From assembly GCA_031287735.1 (NCBI GenBank), contig JAITSO010000008.1:1-39347 (forward strand): a stretch of 39,347 nucleotides of DNA. Reading direction: 5' to 3'. The position numbers and the translations under genes are program-made. The stretch is from Elusimicrobiota bacterium (GTDB lineage: Bacteria; Elusimicrobiota; Endomicrobiia; Endomicrobiales; Endomicrobiaceae). Under the pieces are notes generated by a model. It made no database searches. It had not been told where the DNA came from and saw only the letters and a program-made list of their open reading frames with translations. The number at the start of each line of letters is the position of its first letter. Within the stretch, counting starts at the first letter, position 1. This document shows positions 1-7,277 of this stretch, piece after piece.

Positions 1-803
1 TCAATGCCAATCCATTGACGTCCGAGCTTTTCCGCAACGGCTATTGTGGTTCCGCCGCCCATGAAAGGATCTAAAACGACATCACCTTTATTGGATGATG
101 CTTTGATGATGCGTTCAAGCAAGGCTTCGGGCTTTTGGGTTGGGTAACCGATGCGTTCTTTGGCGGACGTATTAACTATGGGTATATTCCATACGGTATT
201 TAAGTTTTTGCCTTTTTGAATTACTTCGTCAATATATATTCTATAATCATGACTTTTTCCCTTACCAGCATGCCCCCATATCCATCTTCTACTATTTTCG
301 TCAACATGAACTTCTTGCCTTTTCATTTTTATGTAATCTTGTTCATGTATAGGTTCTGTTATTTCATTTAACTTATGCTTTTTTGCTTTTGCGTAAAAAT
401 AAATAGTGTCATGTTTTTCACAAAAACTTTTCACGCTATACATCAATCTACCAGTATACGACCAGATAATCTCGTTTCTAAAATTATTCATTCCAAAAAT
501 CTTATCCAAAATATAAACTCTTATATACGCGTCTGCATGCCAATCACAGTGAAGGTAAATACTTCCCGTTGGTTTTAAAATCCGGTGCATTTCGACAATT
601 CGTTCTTTTAGCCATGCGATATAATGCTCTATCCCACCTGACCATCTATCTTGGAAACTGCGTATTTCGCCTGCGTCTCCCCAGATTACTTCGTAATTGC
701 GGTTTGAGAAAAACGGTGGGTCTAAATAAATTAAATCTACAGTTTCGCTATCTAATTTTCTTAGAATTTCGAGATTGTCTCCAAGAATAAGTTTGTTTAC
801 CAT
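1..803 (-). CDS. DNA methyltransferase, beta class (partial, 3' end outside window)
   Basis: The minus-strand frame is open from an ATG at 803 to the window edge, about 267 residues with no stop. A DPPF catalytic motif (about residues 28-31) comes first, then a variable target-recognition stretch, then YPTQKPEALLERII and the AdoMet-binding motif DPFMGGGTT near the edge. This order of catalytic motif before AdoMet motif is the beta class of N6-adenine or N4-cytosine methyltransferases. AAAGGAG lies upstream of the ATG and supports the start. The product would methylate an exocyclic amino group in a short DNA site. No restriction enclosure is visible on the upstream side (804-1212 is repeats); a partner could lie beyond the left edge, so solitary versus restriction-modification is undecided. 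The AdoMet motif is close to the usual C-terminal region, so probably little is missing. Confidence 0.9.
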   Translation of the reverse strand, partial: MVNKLILGDNLEILRKLDSETVDLIYLDPPFFSNRNYEVIWGDAGEIRSFQDRWSGGIEHYIAWLKERIVEMHRILKPTGSIYLHCDWHADAYIRVYILDKIFGMNNFRNEIIWSYTGRLMYSVKSFCEKHDTIYFYAKAKKHKLNEITEPIHEQDYIKMKRQEVHVDENSRRWIWGHAGKGKSHDYRIYIDEVIQKGKNLNTVWNIPIVNTSAKERIGYPTQKPEALLERIIKASSNKGDVVLDPFMGGGTTIAVAEKLGRQWIGI

Positions 804-860
804 AATGAAATTGACTCCTTTAATTTATTTTTCCCAATTCAAAAATGCATCCTGTCCTTT

Positions 861-1021
861 AATTCCACCTTTATTAAAGGGGTGCACTGCTTGCAGCACG
901 GAGTGTTTCAAATATCGGGAATTACTTTTAGGTAAGTGTCTAACGAGTATACTTTATATTTTAGGTTTTAAAACCCCCGGCCGTGCGTAGCCCGTCCACC
1001 CCCTTTAAAAAAGGTGGAATT
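861..1021. repeat. 161-bp MITE-like element with ~25-bp terminal inverted repeats
   Basis: The left end (861-884, AATTCCACCTTTATTAAAGG then GGTG) and right end (997-1021) are inverted copies of each other with one mismatch and one indel. The interior contains no credible gene. The right part includes a complete copy of a ~60-bp unit (962-1021) that recurs at 1128-1189 and 38465-38523. Either this is a small non-autonomous mobile element, or two oppositely oriented repeat units happen to face each other. No target-site duplication could be settled by eye. Confidence 0.5.
962..1021 (+). repeat. Dispersed ~60-bp palindromic repeat, copy 1
   Basis: The unit starts with TAGGTTTTAAAACCCCCGG, which contains the perfect palindrome GGTTTTAAAACC, has a GC-rich middle with GTGCGTAGCCC, and ends with CCCCTTTAAAAAAGGTGG followed by AATT. 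Copies with the same two ends occur at 1128-1189 on this strand and at 38465-38523 on the other strand. The GC-rich core stands out from the AT-rich surroundings. Confidence 0.75.
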
Positions 1022-1127
1022 GCAACACACTATTCGTAGTTGAGTCGCAACTATTCGCTTTTAATTTCCACTTTTTAATTTGAATTTAATTTTTTAAATA
1101 AAATTGTATGTAAATTGGGTGAAATTG

Positions 1128-1189
1128 TAGGTTTTAAAACCCCCGGCTGTGCGTAGCCCACCCCCCCCCCCTTTAAAAAAGGTGGAATT
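1128..1189 (+). repeat. Dispersed ~60-bp palindromic repeat, copy 2, with an 11-C tract
   Basis: This has the same architecture as the copy at 962-1021: TAGGTTTTAAAACCCCCGG, then a near-identical core with GTGCGTAGCCCA, then a CTTTAAAAAAGGTGGAATT end. It differs mainly in an uninterrupted run of eleven C (1161-1171). It lies just past the end of thrC, so transcripts of that gene may run into it. Whether it acts as a terminator is unknown. Confidence 0.75.
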
Positions 1190-1212
1190 TCCGGCAAATA
1201 TTTTTGATGGAC

Positions 1213-2277
1213 TTATATATCCAACACTGACACAATGTCTTCCAATTGTGATCCGATTTTTTTAACCCCAACTGAATTTGCTGTTGCAAAGTCACTATCT
1301 TTTAAACCATTACCTGTAAGAACACAAACAACTTTAACCGGGTTTTTGTTTTCAAAATGTTTTTGTTTTATGCACTTTATAAGCCCAGCTATTGATGCGG
1401 CAGAAGCAGGTTCGCAAAAAATACCTTCCGTATTTGCAACGATTTTATAAGCTTCCAATATTTCATCATCAGTTACTTTGTCAATTATACCTCTAGATTC
1501 ATCACGCGCTACTTGAGCACTTTTCCACGAAGCTGGATTGCCTATTCTTATTGCAGTCGCTATTGTTTCAGGTTTTTCTATTGGATAACCTTCTACTATC
1601 GGCGCAGCACCTGCAGCCTGAAAACCCATCATTTTTGGAAGTGCAAATTTTTCGGGATTTTGTGCATTGTATTCTTTGTATCCTTTCCAATAAGCTGTTA
1701 TATTTCCGGCATTTCCAACAGGCATAAATTGATAATCTGGCGATTGTGCCAATGCTTGGCATATTTCAAAAGCAGCTGTTTTTTGACCTTCTATTCTGAA
1801 AGGATTTATTGAATTTACAACAGTTAAAGGATAATTTTGGCTTAATTGCCTTACAAGTTCCAATGCTGTGTCAAAGTTGCCATCGATAGCTATAACTTGT
1901 GCTCCATGTATTAATGCTTGCGAAAGCTTTCCTAAAGCGATTTTTCCTTCAGGTATCAACACAACGCATTTAATTTGTGCTCTTGCACAATAAGCGGCCG
2001 CCGATGCAGAAGTATTGCCTGTGGAAGCACAAATAACAGCTTTGCTACCATTTTCCACAGCTTTTGAGACGGCCATAGTCATACCTCTGTCTTTAAAAGA
2101 ACCTGTTGGGTTTAACCCTTCAAATTTAAAATAAATTTCTCCGTTAAATTTAAGATTAGTGGCAAGATTTCTAGCTAAAATAAGAGGCGTATTTCCCTCG
2201 CAAAGTGAAATTATTGGGGTAGAACCTGACACCGGCAAGTTTTTTCTGTACTTCTCAATAAGACCTTTGTAAATCAT
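1213..2277 (-). CDS. thrC: Threonine synthase
   Basis: This PLP enzyme converts O-phosphohomoserine to threonine, the last step of threonine synthesis. The protein has 354 residues, the short form of the family. The PLP-binding lysine is K62 in the motif GSFKDRG, followed by the glycine/serine loop [15 protein letters not shown] (about residues 84-98) that binds the cofactor phosphate. The start ATG at 2277 is preceded by GAGGAG. The gene stands alone on the minus strand: 115 bp of divergent spacer separate it from the lptC-like gene, and downstream is the repeat-rich gap. No thrA or thrB homologue is in view. No truncation or missing key residue was noticed. Confidence 0.95.
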   Translation of the reverse strand: MIYKGLIEKYRKNLPVSGSTPIISLCEGNTPLILARNLATNLKFNGEIYFKFEGLNPTGSFKDRGMTMAVSKAVENGSKAVICASTGNTSASAAAYCARAQIKCVVLIPEGKIALGKLSQALIHGAQVIAIDGNFDTALELVRQLSQNYPLTVVNSINPFRIEGQKTAAFEICQALAQSPDYQFMPVGNAGNITAYWKGYKEYNAQNPEKFALPKMMGFQAAGAAPIVEGYPIEKPETIATAIRIGNPASWKSAQVARDESRGIIDKVTDDEILEAYKIVANTEGIFCEPASAASIAGLIKCIKQKHFENKNPVKVVCVLTGNGLKDSDFATANSVGVKKIGSQLEDIVSVLDI

Positions 2278-2334
2278 TTTTTCTCCTCAATTTAATATAC
2301 GACGTTTCAATACACGTCATTTGTTGCAATTTAG

Positions 2335-2340
2335 TATAAT
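2335..2340 (+). promoter_or_regulatory. Candidate -10 box upstream of the LPS export genes
   Basis: A perfect TATAAT lies 52 bp before the lptC-like start in the 115-bp divergent spacer. No good -35 hexamer is visible at 16-18 bp spacing, so this is a weak call resting on the -10 match and position only. Confidence 0.35.
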
Positions 2341-2392
2341 GTGGACTGTCTATTTTTAGCTGTTTAAATTTTATTGTCAGCATCAATTATGT

Positions 2393-2908
2393 ATGAGATT
2401 TTACAAAAAAATTTTTTTAATTTTTTTTCTGGCTGTTTTGAGTGCTTGCGAAAAAGAAATTATTCCCAAAAAGCATACTTCATTTGACAAACAAAGAATA
2501 GAACAATTTGTTTTAACTGAAACAAAAGATGGAAAACTAAAAACCATTCTTGCCGCTGATTATGCTGAAATAGATGAAAAAAACAACACTACTCATTTAA
2601 GAAACCCTGAAATAAAATTTTATTCTGACGGTAAATACACATCAACCTTAACTTCTGAAAGTGCAGATGTAAATTTAACTTCTTATGATGTTTCCGGAAA
2701 TGGAAAATGCTCTATTGAAGGGTGCGATGGCGAAAGATTAGATACAACAGATTTGAAATACGATGCCGAAAAAGATTTATTTTATAGTGATAATCCAGTA
2801 AAAATTAAAAAAGGTGGCAAAACGCTGTATGGGCAATCTTTTAAATCAGATACTAAACTTAGTAAAATAACTATTGAAAAGCAAGTGATAGAAATTGAAG
2901 AAAAGTAG
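2393..2908 (+). CDS. lptC: LptC-like LPS export lipoprotein
   Basis: A 171-residue lipoprotein. The N-terminus MRFYKKIFLIFFLAV is followed by the lipobox LSAC with the acylated cysteine at residue 19, giving a periplasmic protein anchored in a membrane. The rest is rich in short alternating strands of the type found in LptC/OstA jellyroll proteins (for example KTILAADYAEIDEKN and THLRNPEIKFYSDGK, with paired features recurring every 20-25 residues). LptC passes LPS from the inner-membrane transporter to LptA. E. coli LptC has a membrane helix instead of a lipobox, so the assignment rests mainly on the strand pattern and on the adjacent LptA-like and LptB genes. No LptF or LptG permease is present in the window. 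Confidence 0.75.
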   Translation: MRFYKKIFLIFFLAVLSACEKEIIPKKHTSFDKQRIEQFVLTETKDGKLKTILAADYAEIDEKNNTTHLRNPEIKFYSDGKYTSTLTSESADVNLTSYDVSGNGKCSIEGCDGERLDTTDLKYDAEKDLFYSDNPVKIKKGGKTLYGQSFKSDTKLSKITIEKQVIEIEEK

Positions 2909-2946
2909 CTTTTTATAGAGTTAGAGCTAAAACAAGTAGAAAATTT

Positions 2947-3624
2947 ATGCAAAAAACATTTATTTTATCTTTTATGGTTTTGATTTTCCCTGTTTTTGTC
3001 TTTTCATACAATATTGAAAAAAAAACAATACTAACTGGTGATACTATGGAAATTTTAAATAATGGCGAAATTGCAATATCAAAAGGCAATTCCAAAGCTA
3101 TCAATGGCGGTACTATCATAACAGCTGACAAAATGGCTTTCAATGAAAAAAACTCAACAGTTAAAGCTAATGGAAATGTCAAAATGGTTTCCCAAACTCA
3201 AGATAAACTTCCAATAGTTGCTAAAGGCAAAACCGTTTTTTACAGCTTAAAATCTCAAATGGGTAGCTTTAGTGGCGATATGTCACAAATTGAGTATTTT
3301 GTTAAAAATTCTACAGTGCCGGCTTCTTTAAAAGCAAAAAGCATTTATGTTGATAAAAATAATGAAAATGCAGTTGCTTTTAAAAACGTTGAAGTTTTCA
3401 CATCTTCAGGTGCTATAACTTCCGACAATGCTTTTTATTTCAAAAAACATTCAGCTGTTCTTTTTAAAAAAGATGCGAAGCGTCCTATTGCAGATGTTTT
3501 TTATGATGGAAAGAAAGGAAAGTATGAAGCAGATGCAATGGTGTTCTATAACTTAAACAATTCAAAGAAAATAATAATGTATGGAAATATTGTCGGCAAA
3601 ATTGAAATGGAAAACATAAAATGA
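2947..3624 (+). CDS. lptA: LptA/OstA-like periplasmic LPS transport protein
   Basis: A 225-residue exported protein with a cleavable-type signal sequence (KKTFILSF-like start, hydrophobic residues 4-20, ending VFVFS). The mature part has repeated strand units of the OstA type, such as TIITADKMAFNEKNSTVKANGNVKM written across residues 58-82 and the later segment around SIYVDKNNENAVAFKNVEV. Such proteins polymerise their jellyrolls into a periplasmic bridge that carries LPS to the outer membrane. It begins 38 bp after the lptC-like gene and overlaps the lptB start by four bases (ATGA at 3621-3624), which suggests translational coupling. It is somewhat longer than E. coli LptA (about 185 residues). 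Confidence 0.8.
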   Translation: MQKTFILSFMVLIFPVFVFSYNIEKKTILTGDTMEILNNGEIAISKGNSKAINGGTIITADKMAFNEKNSTVKANGNVKMVSQTQDKLPIVAKGKTVFYSLKSQMGSFSGDMSQIEYFVKNSTVPASLKAKSIYVDKNNENAVAFKNVEVFTSSGAITSDNAFYFKKHSAVLFKKDAKRPIADVFYDGKKGKYEADAMVFYNLNNSKKIIMYGNIVGKIEMENIK

Positions 3625-4340
3625 TATTAAAAACTCACGAGCTTTTTAAAAAATACAAGCATAGAATGGTTGTAAATGGCATAAGTATAAGTGTTAACCA
3701 AGGCGAAGTTGTAGGTCTTTTAGGACCAAACGGTGCTGGTAAAACCACTACTTTTTATATGACGGTAGGACTTGTAAAACCTTACGATGGAAAAGTTTTT
3801 ATAGACGATGCAGAAATTACATCTTGGCCTATGTACAAAAGAGCTCGTGCTGGTGTTGGGTATCTCGCTCAAGAATCTTCTATTTTTAGAGGTCTTAGTG
3901 TTGAAGATAATCTAAACGCAATTGCACAAATGCTTCCAATTTCTGCTAAAGAAAAAAAAGAAAAAGTTGATTTTTTGCTATTTGATTTCGGTTTAACCAA
4001 ACTAAGAAAACAAATGAGCGTAACTTTATCTGGCGGCGAAAAAAGAAGACTTGAGATAGCTCGTGCTTTAATTACAAATCCAAAATTTTTGCTTTTAGAT
4101 GAACCTTTTGTAGGTATAGATCCTGTTACTGTTGATGATATTCAAAAAATCATAAAAAAATTGCGAGATCAAAACCTTGGAATTTTAATAACAGACCATA
4201 ATGTTCGCGAAACTTTTGAAATTATAGATAGAGCCTACATAATTTACGATGGCAAAGTTTTGACTTCAGGAAGCGTAAAGAACTTGCTTGAAGATGAAAG
4301 TACGCGCAAGGTTTATCTGGGATCCAACTTTAAAATGTGA
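3621..4340 (+). CDS. lptB: LPS export ABC transporter ATP-binding protein
   Basis: ATPase that powers extraction of LPS from the inner membrane. All nucleotide-binding motifs are present: Walker A GPNGAGKT (residues 35-42), Q-loop glutamine in YLAQESS (Q84), signature LSGGEKRR (136-143), Walker B FLLLDEP (156-162) and the switch histidine in ITDHNVRET. YLAQESSIF and the C-terminal RKVYLG are typical of LptB and not of general importers. The 239-residue length is normal for the family. The ATGA overlap with the upstream lptA-like gene places it in one transcript. The permease partners LptF and LptG must be encoded elsewhere. Confidence 0.93.
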   Translation: MILKTHELFKKYKHRMVVNGISISVNQGEVVGLLGPNGAGKTTTFYMTVGLVKPYDGKVFIDDAEITSWPMYKRARAGVGYLAQESSIFRGLSVEDNLNAIAQMLPISAKEKKEKVDFLLFDFGLTKLRKQMSVTLSGGEKRRLEIARALITNPKFLLLDEPFVGIDPVTVDDIQKIIKKLRDQNLGILITDHNVRETFEIIDRAYIIYDGKVLTSGSVKNLLEDESTRKVYLGSNFKM

Positions 4341-4367
4341 GGCAAAACGCTGCACTTGTAGAATTTT

Positions 4368-5186
4368 ATGTATATGAAAAGTAAATTCGTAAAAAAAATT
4401 ATTTCTATTGTTTTTGTCAGTTTTTTGTTAAATTATTGCTTTATGCATGATTTATTAGCGTATAGCGGTGGGCAATATCATGATTACGATGAAAATGCAC
4501 AATCTGCCTCGCCGGTACGTATTTTATACGGTGCTTTTTTACTGATAGGCGGAATATTTTTAACTTACGATGGTTTTAGATTGGTAAAAAAAGAATTGCA
4601 TCCTAATAATAGTGTTAAAGATCATGTTAGTTTTGAATTTTCGTCACTTTGGTACGAACGCAACCCTTCTTATGTATTAAATGCCTATGGAACAATAACA
4701 AATACAAGCAGGTACACTTTAACCGATGTTGTAATTTACGCGGCATTCTTATTTGAAGATGAGTTTGGCAATAAGCGGCAGGAACCATCTTTTGGTAGTC
4801 CAATTGAGGATGAAGAACAAGGGTTCATTTTAAAACCAGGCGAAAAACGAAATTTCACTCATGAATTTATTGTTAACCGAATGACTACCGCTGACAAACC
4901 TTATGGCGAACAAGGTATCCCGCAAAGCAACAAAGAAGAACCTACGCTTTTCCAAATTGTCAACATCACCGGAAACATGCCATCTGAAACCAAGTATGAA
5001 GAAAAAATGAATAACGTATATGAAGGATTAGGCGGCGTTATTCTTATAGGAATTGGAATTTATATACTTGTAGACTATTTTGCAAATATAAAAAAATATG
5101 GCTATTGGCTGAAAAAAAACAATATGGAATTTTATGTTACAAATGCTGCTGATGAATTTAAACTACATATTTCAAAAAAAGTTTAA
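4368..5186 (+). CDS. Membrane protein of unknown function
   Basis: I do not recognise this 272-residue protein. It has a signal-like hydrophobic N-terminus (about residues 9-30), a membrane segment around residues 50-66 (ILYGAFLLIGGIFLTY), a long extramembrane middle, and a second strong membrane segment near residues 225-240 (GGVILIGIGIYILVDYF). The middle contains GTITNTSRYTLTDVVIYAAF, a pattern resembling the extracytoplasmic beta-sandwich domains (FxLyD-like) that describe soluble Ig-like folds; this is a weak match by eye. A second in-frame ATG lies two codons downstream at 4374 and could be the true start. It follows lptB by 27 bp, so it is probably co-transcribed with the LPS export genes, but no role there can be shown. 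Confidence 0.75.
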   Translation: MYMKSKFVKKIISIVFVSFLLNYCFMHDLLAYSGGQYHDYDENAQSASPVRILYGAFLLIGGIFLTYDGFRLVKKELHPNNSVKDHVSFEFSSLWYERNPSYVLNAYGTITNTSRYTLTDVVIYAAFLFEDEFGNKRQEPSFGSPIEDEEQGFILKPGEKRNFTHEFIVNRMTTADKPYGEQGIPQSNKEEPTLFQIVNITGNMPSETKYEEKMNNVYEGLGGVILIGIGIYILVDYFANIKKYGYWLKKNNMEFYVTNAADEFKLHISKKV

Positions 5187-5228
5187 GCTTTTCTGTTGTT
5201 TTGTAAAATATCAAAAAGGAGTTAGGAA

Positions 5229-6941
5229 ATGATAATTGAGAAATCTTTAGATACATTGAGGCATTCTGCAGCACATGTAATGGCAGCGGCAGTAGTGGAA
5301 CTTTTTCCAGGAACAAAAGTGGCCATAGGACCATCTATAGAAGACGGGTTTTATTATGATTTTGACAGTCCCGAACCTTTTAACCCGCAAGATTTAATAA
5401 AAATAGAAGAAAAAATGCACGAAATAGCAAAACAAAATATTTCTTTTATACATTCTACAATGATTAAAAAGCAAGCAATAGAGAATTTTTTAAAACATGG
5501 AGAAAAATATAAAGCTGAAATAGCTTCTCAAATTGAAGATGATGAGGTAAGCATATACAAATCTGGAAATTTTACTGATTTGTGCAAAGGCCCGCATATT
5601 GAAAATACGCAAGAACTTAAAAACTTTAAACTTTTATCAATCGCTGGAGCTTATTGGCGAGGCGATTCTTCACGCGAACAGCTTCAAAGAATTTATGGAA
5701 CAGCATTTTTCACAAAGCAAGAGTTAGATGATTATTTAGTAAAGCTTCAGGAAGCGCAAAAAAGAGATCACAGGAAACTTGGCAAAGATTTAGATTTATT
5801 TAGTATACATGAAGTTGTCGGAGGTGGTCTCGTTTTGTGGCATCCTAAAGGTGCTCTTTTAAAAAATTTGATTGAAACTTATTGGAAAAACTTTCATTTT
5901 GAAAATAATTATGAATTATTAGCCTCACCGCATATCGCAAGCGAAGAGCTTTTCAAAATAAGTGGTCATTTGCAAACTTATTCTGAAAATATGTATGCAC
6001 CTATGGAAATAGAAAATAAACCTTATCGAATAAAACCTATGAATTGTCCTATGCATTTGATGATATACAAAACAAAGTTGCATTCTTACCGCGAGCTCCC
6101 AGTAAGATATGGCGAGTTGGGAACTGTCTACAGATTTGAAAAATCTGGAGTTCTGCATGGACTATTGCGTGTTAGGGGTTTTACGCAGGATGATGGTCAT
6201 ATTATAGTTGCACAAGAAGAATTGGAAACAGAAATGCTTGGCGCTTTTAACATGGCCATAAAATGTCTTAAAACTTTTGGGTTTAACGATTATAAAATTT
6301 ATCTTGCAACAAGACCTGTAGAAAAATTTGTGGGCGAAATATCAAACTGGGACAAAGCTCAAAAATCTCTTGAAAACGCTTTAATTAAAACCGGGTACGA
6401 ATATGAAATAGACGAAGGCGGAGGTGCTTTTTACGGCCCAAAAATTGACATTAAAATAAAAGATGCTCTTGGCAGGCTTTGGCAATGTTCCACAATACAA
6501 TTTGATTTTAACTTACCTGAAAAGTTTGATATTTCATACATTGATGATTCTGGAAAAAAAGCAAGACCTTATATGATTCACAGAGCACTTTTGGGTTCTT
6601 TGGAAAGATTTATAGGTATTCTTTTAGAGCATTATGCTGGTGCATTACCTTTTTGGTTGTCACCTGTTCAAACGGTTATCGCAAATATCAATGAAGAGCA
6701 GATTGAATACGCTAAAAGTATTTTAAAAAAGCTAAAACAAGCCGGTATAAGAGCGTCTATTGATTTAAGGAATGAAAAAATCGGATACAAAATAAGAGAA
6801 AATGCATTGCAAAAAATTCCTTATATTATTGTGGTAGGGAATAAAGAAATGGAAAACAATTCTGTCGCTGTGCGGGCAAGAGGAAACAAAGATTTGGGAA
6901 CAATGTCTGTTGATGGGTTTTTAGATTTAGTATCAGAGTAG
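5229..6941 (+). CDS. thrS: Threonyl-tRNA synthetase lacking the TGS domain
   Basis: Charges tRNA-Thr. At 570 residues it is about 70 shorter than E. coli ThrRS because it begins directly at the editing domain: HSAAH (H12, H16) with C119 and H123 in the CKGPH motif form the editing site that removes serine. The class II catalytic core follows with the zinc-binding cysteine in MNCPMH, the histidine in DDGHII, and motif 3 MIHRALLGSLERF. The C-terminal anticodon-binding domain is intact, with GYKIRENALQKIPY. The N-terminal TGS (N1) domain is absent. The start is well fixed by AAAGGAG about ten bases upstream and there is no room for TGS upstream. Threonine synthase lies in the same neighbourhood but on the other strand. 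Confidence 0.96.
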   Translation: MIIEKSLDTLRHSAAHVMAAAVVELFPGTKVAIGPSIEDGFYYDFDSPEPFNPQDLIKIEEKMHEIAKQNISFIHSTMIKKQAIENFLKHGEKYKAEIASQIEDDEVSIYKSGNFTDLCKGPHIENTQELKNFKLLSIAGAYWRGDSSREQLQRIYGTAFFTKQELDDYLVKLQEAQKRDHRKLGKDLDLFSIHEVVGGGLVLWHPKGALLKNLIETYWKNFHFENNYELLASPHIASEELFKISGHLQTYSENMYAPMEIENKPYRIKPMNCPMHLMIYKTKLHSYRELPVRYGELGTVYRFEKSGVLHGLLRVRGFTQDDGHIIVAQEELETEMLGAFNMAIKCLKTFGFNDYKIYLATRPVEKFVGEISNWDKAQKSLENALIKTGYEYEIDEGGGAFYGPKIDIKIKDALGRLWQCSTIQFDFNLPEKFDISYIDDSGKKARPYMIHRALLGSLERFIGILLEHYAGALPFWLSPVQTVIANINEEQIEYAKSILKKLKQAGIRASIDLRNEKIGYKIRENALQKIPYIIVVGNKEMENNSVAVRARGNKDLGTMSVDGFLDLVSE

Positions 6942-7277
6942 CCTGCCCGTATTGCAAAAGAATACTATTATACCCACATTCAAATAGCTCAAATTTTAAA
7001 AAGCAATGCCGGTATTTTAGCCACTGAAATACAAGCAATTTACGGATGAGTATTGGGATTTATTTGAGTTGTCGATAAATCAGATAAGAATGAAATCTAA
7101 TCGGGAGTAGCTAAACAGGTCGCGACATGGGCTTAGAAACGACCAAACTTCTAAAGACTACGGTGCCAAATTTTTGCTGCGTGCAAAGTTTTTATATAAA
7201 AGAGTAGAAGCTTGAAAAACCGCTAAAAAGGTGGAATTAAAGGCAAAAGCTTCATTAAATCAAATATAAAATATCTG
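6942..7277. other. Gene-free gap, possible decayed ORF remnant
   Basis: No intact gene is visible on either strand between the converging thrS and atpA. The plus strand starting at 6944 reads CPYCKR and, about 20 residues on, KKQCRYFSH before a stop. A zinc-ribbon layout like this is seen at the start of some IS1-type transposases. A different frame from about 7047 reads DEYWDLFELSINQIRMKSNR before another stop. This could be an eroded transposase, but the evidence is thin. A half copy of the dispersed repeat (AAAAAGGTGGAATTAAAGGC) lies at 7225-7244. Confidence 0.3.
7225..7246 (+). repeat. Half copy of the dispersed repeat end
   Basis: AAAAAGGTGGAATTAAAGGC followed by AA matches the outer end of the dispersed repeat family and its immediate flank: the inverted form at 853-874 and the inverted form at 38454-38475 share AAGGTGGAATTAA, then GG and CA. 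The GGTTTTAAAACC half of the unit is missing here. Confidence 0.5.

Noticed and set aside
375-990. Short plus-strand open frames antisense to the methyltransferase and in the repeat gap
   Set aside because: The minus strand encodes clear methyltransferase motifs; the plus frames have no ribosome binding site or known motif.
4341-4367. A GCAAAACGC-type short sequence also seen near 2818 and 30655
   Set aside because: The shared part is under ten bases and one instance is within a gene, so chance explains it.
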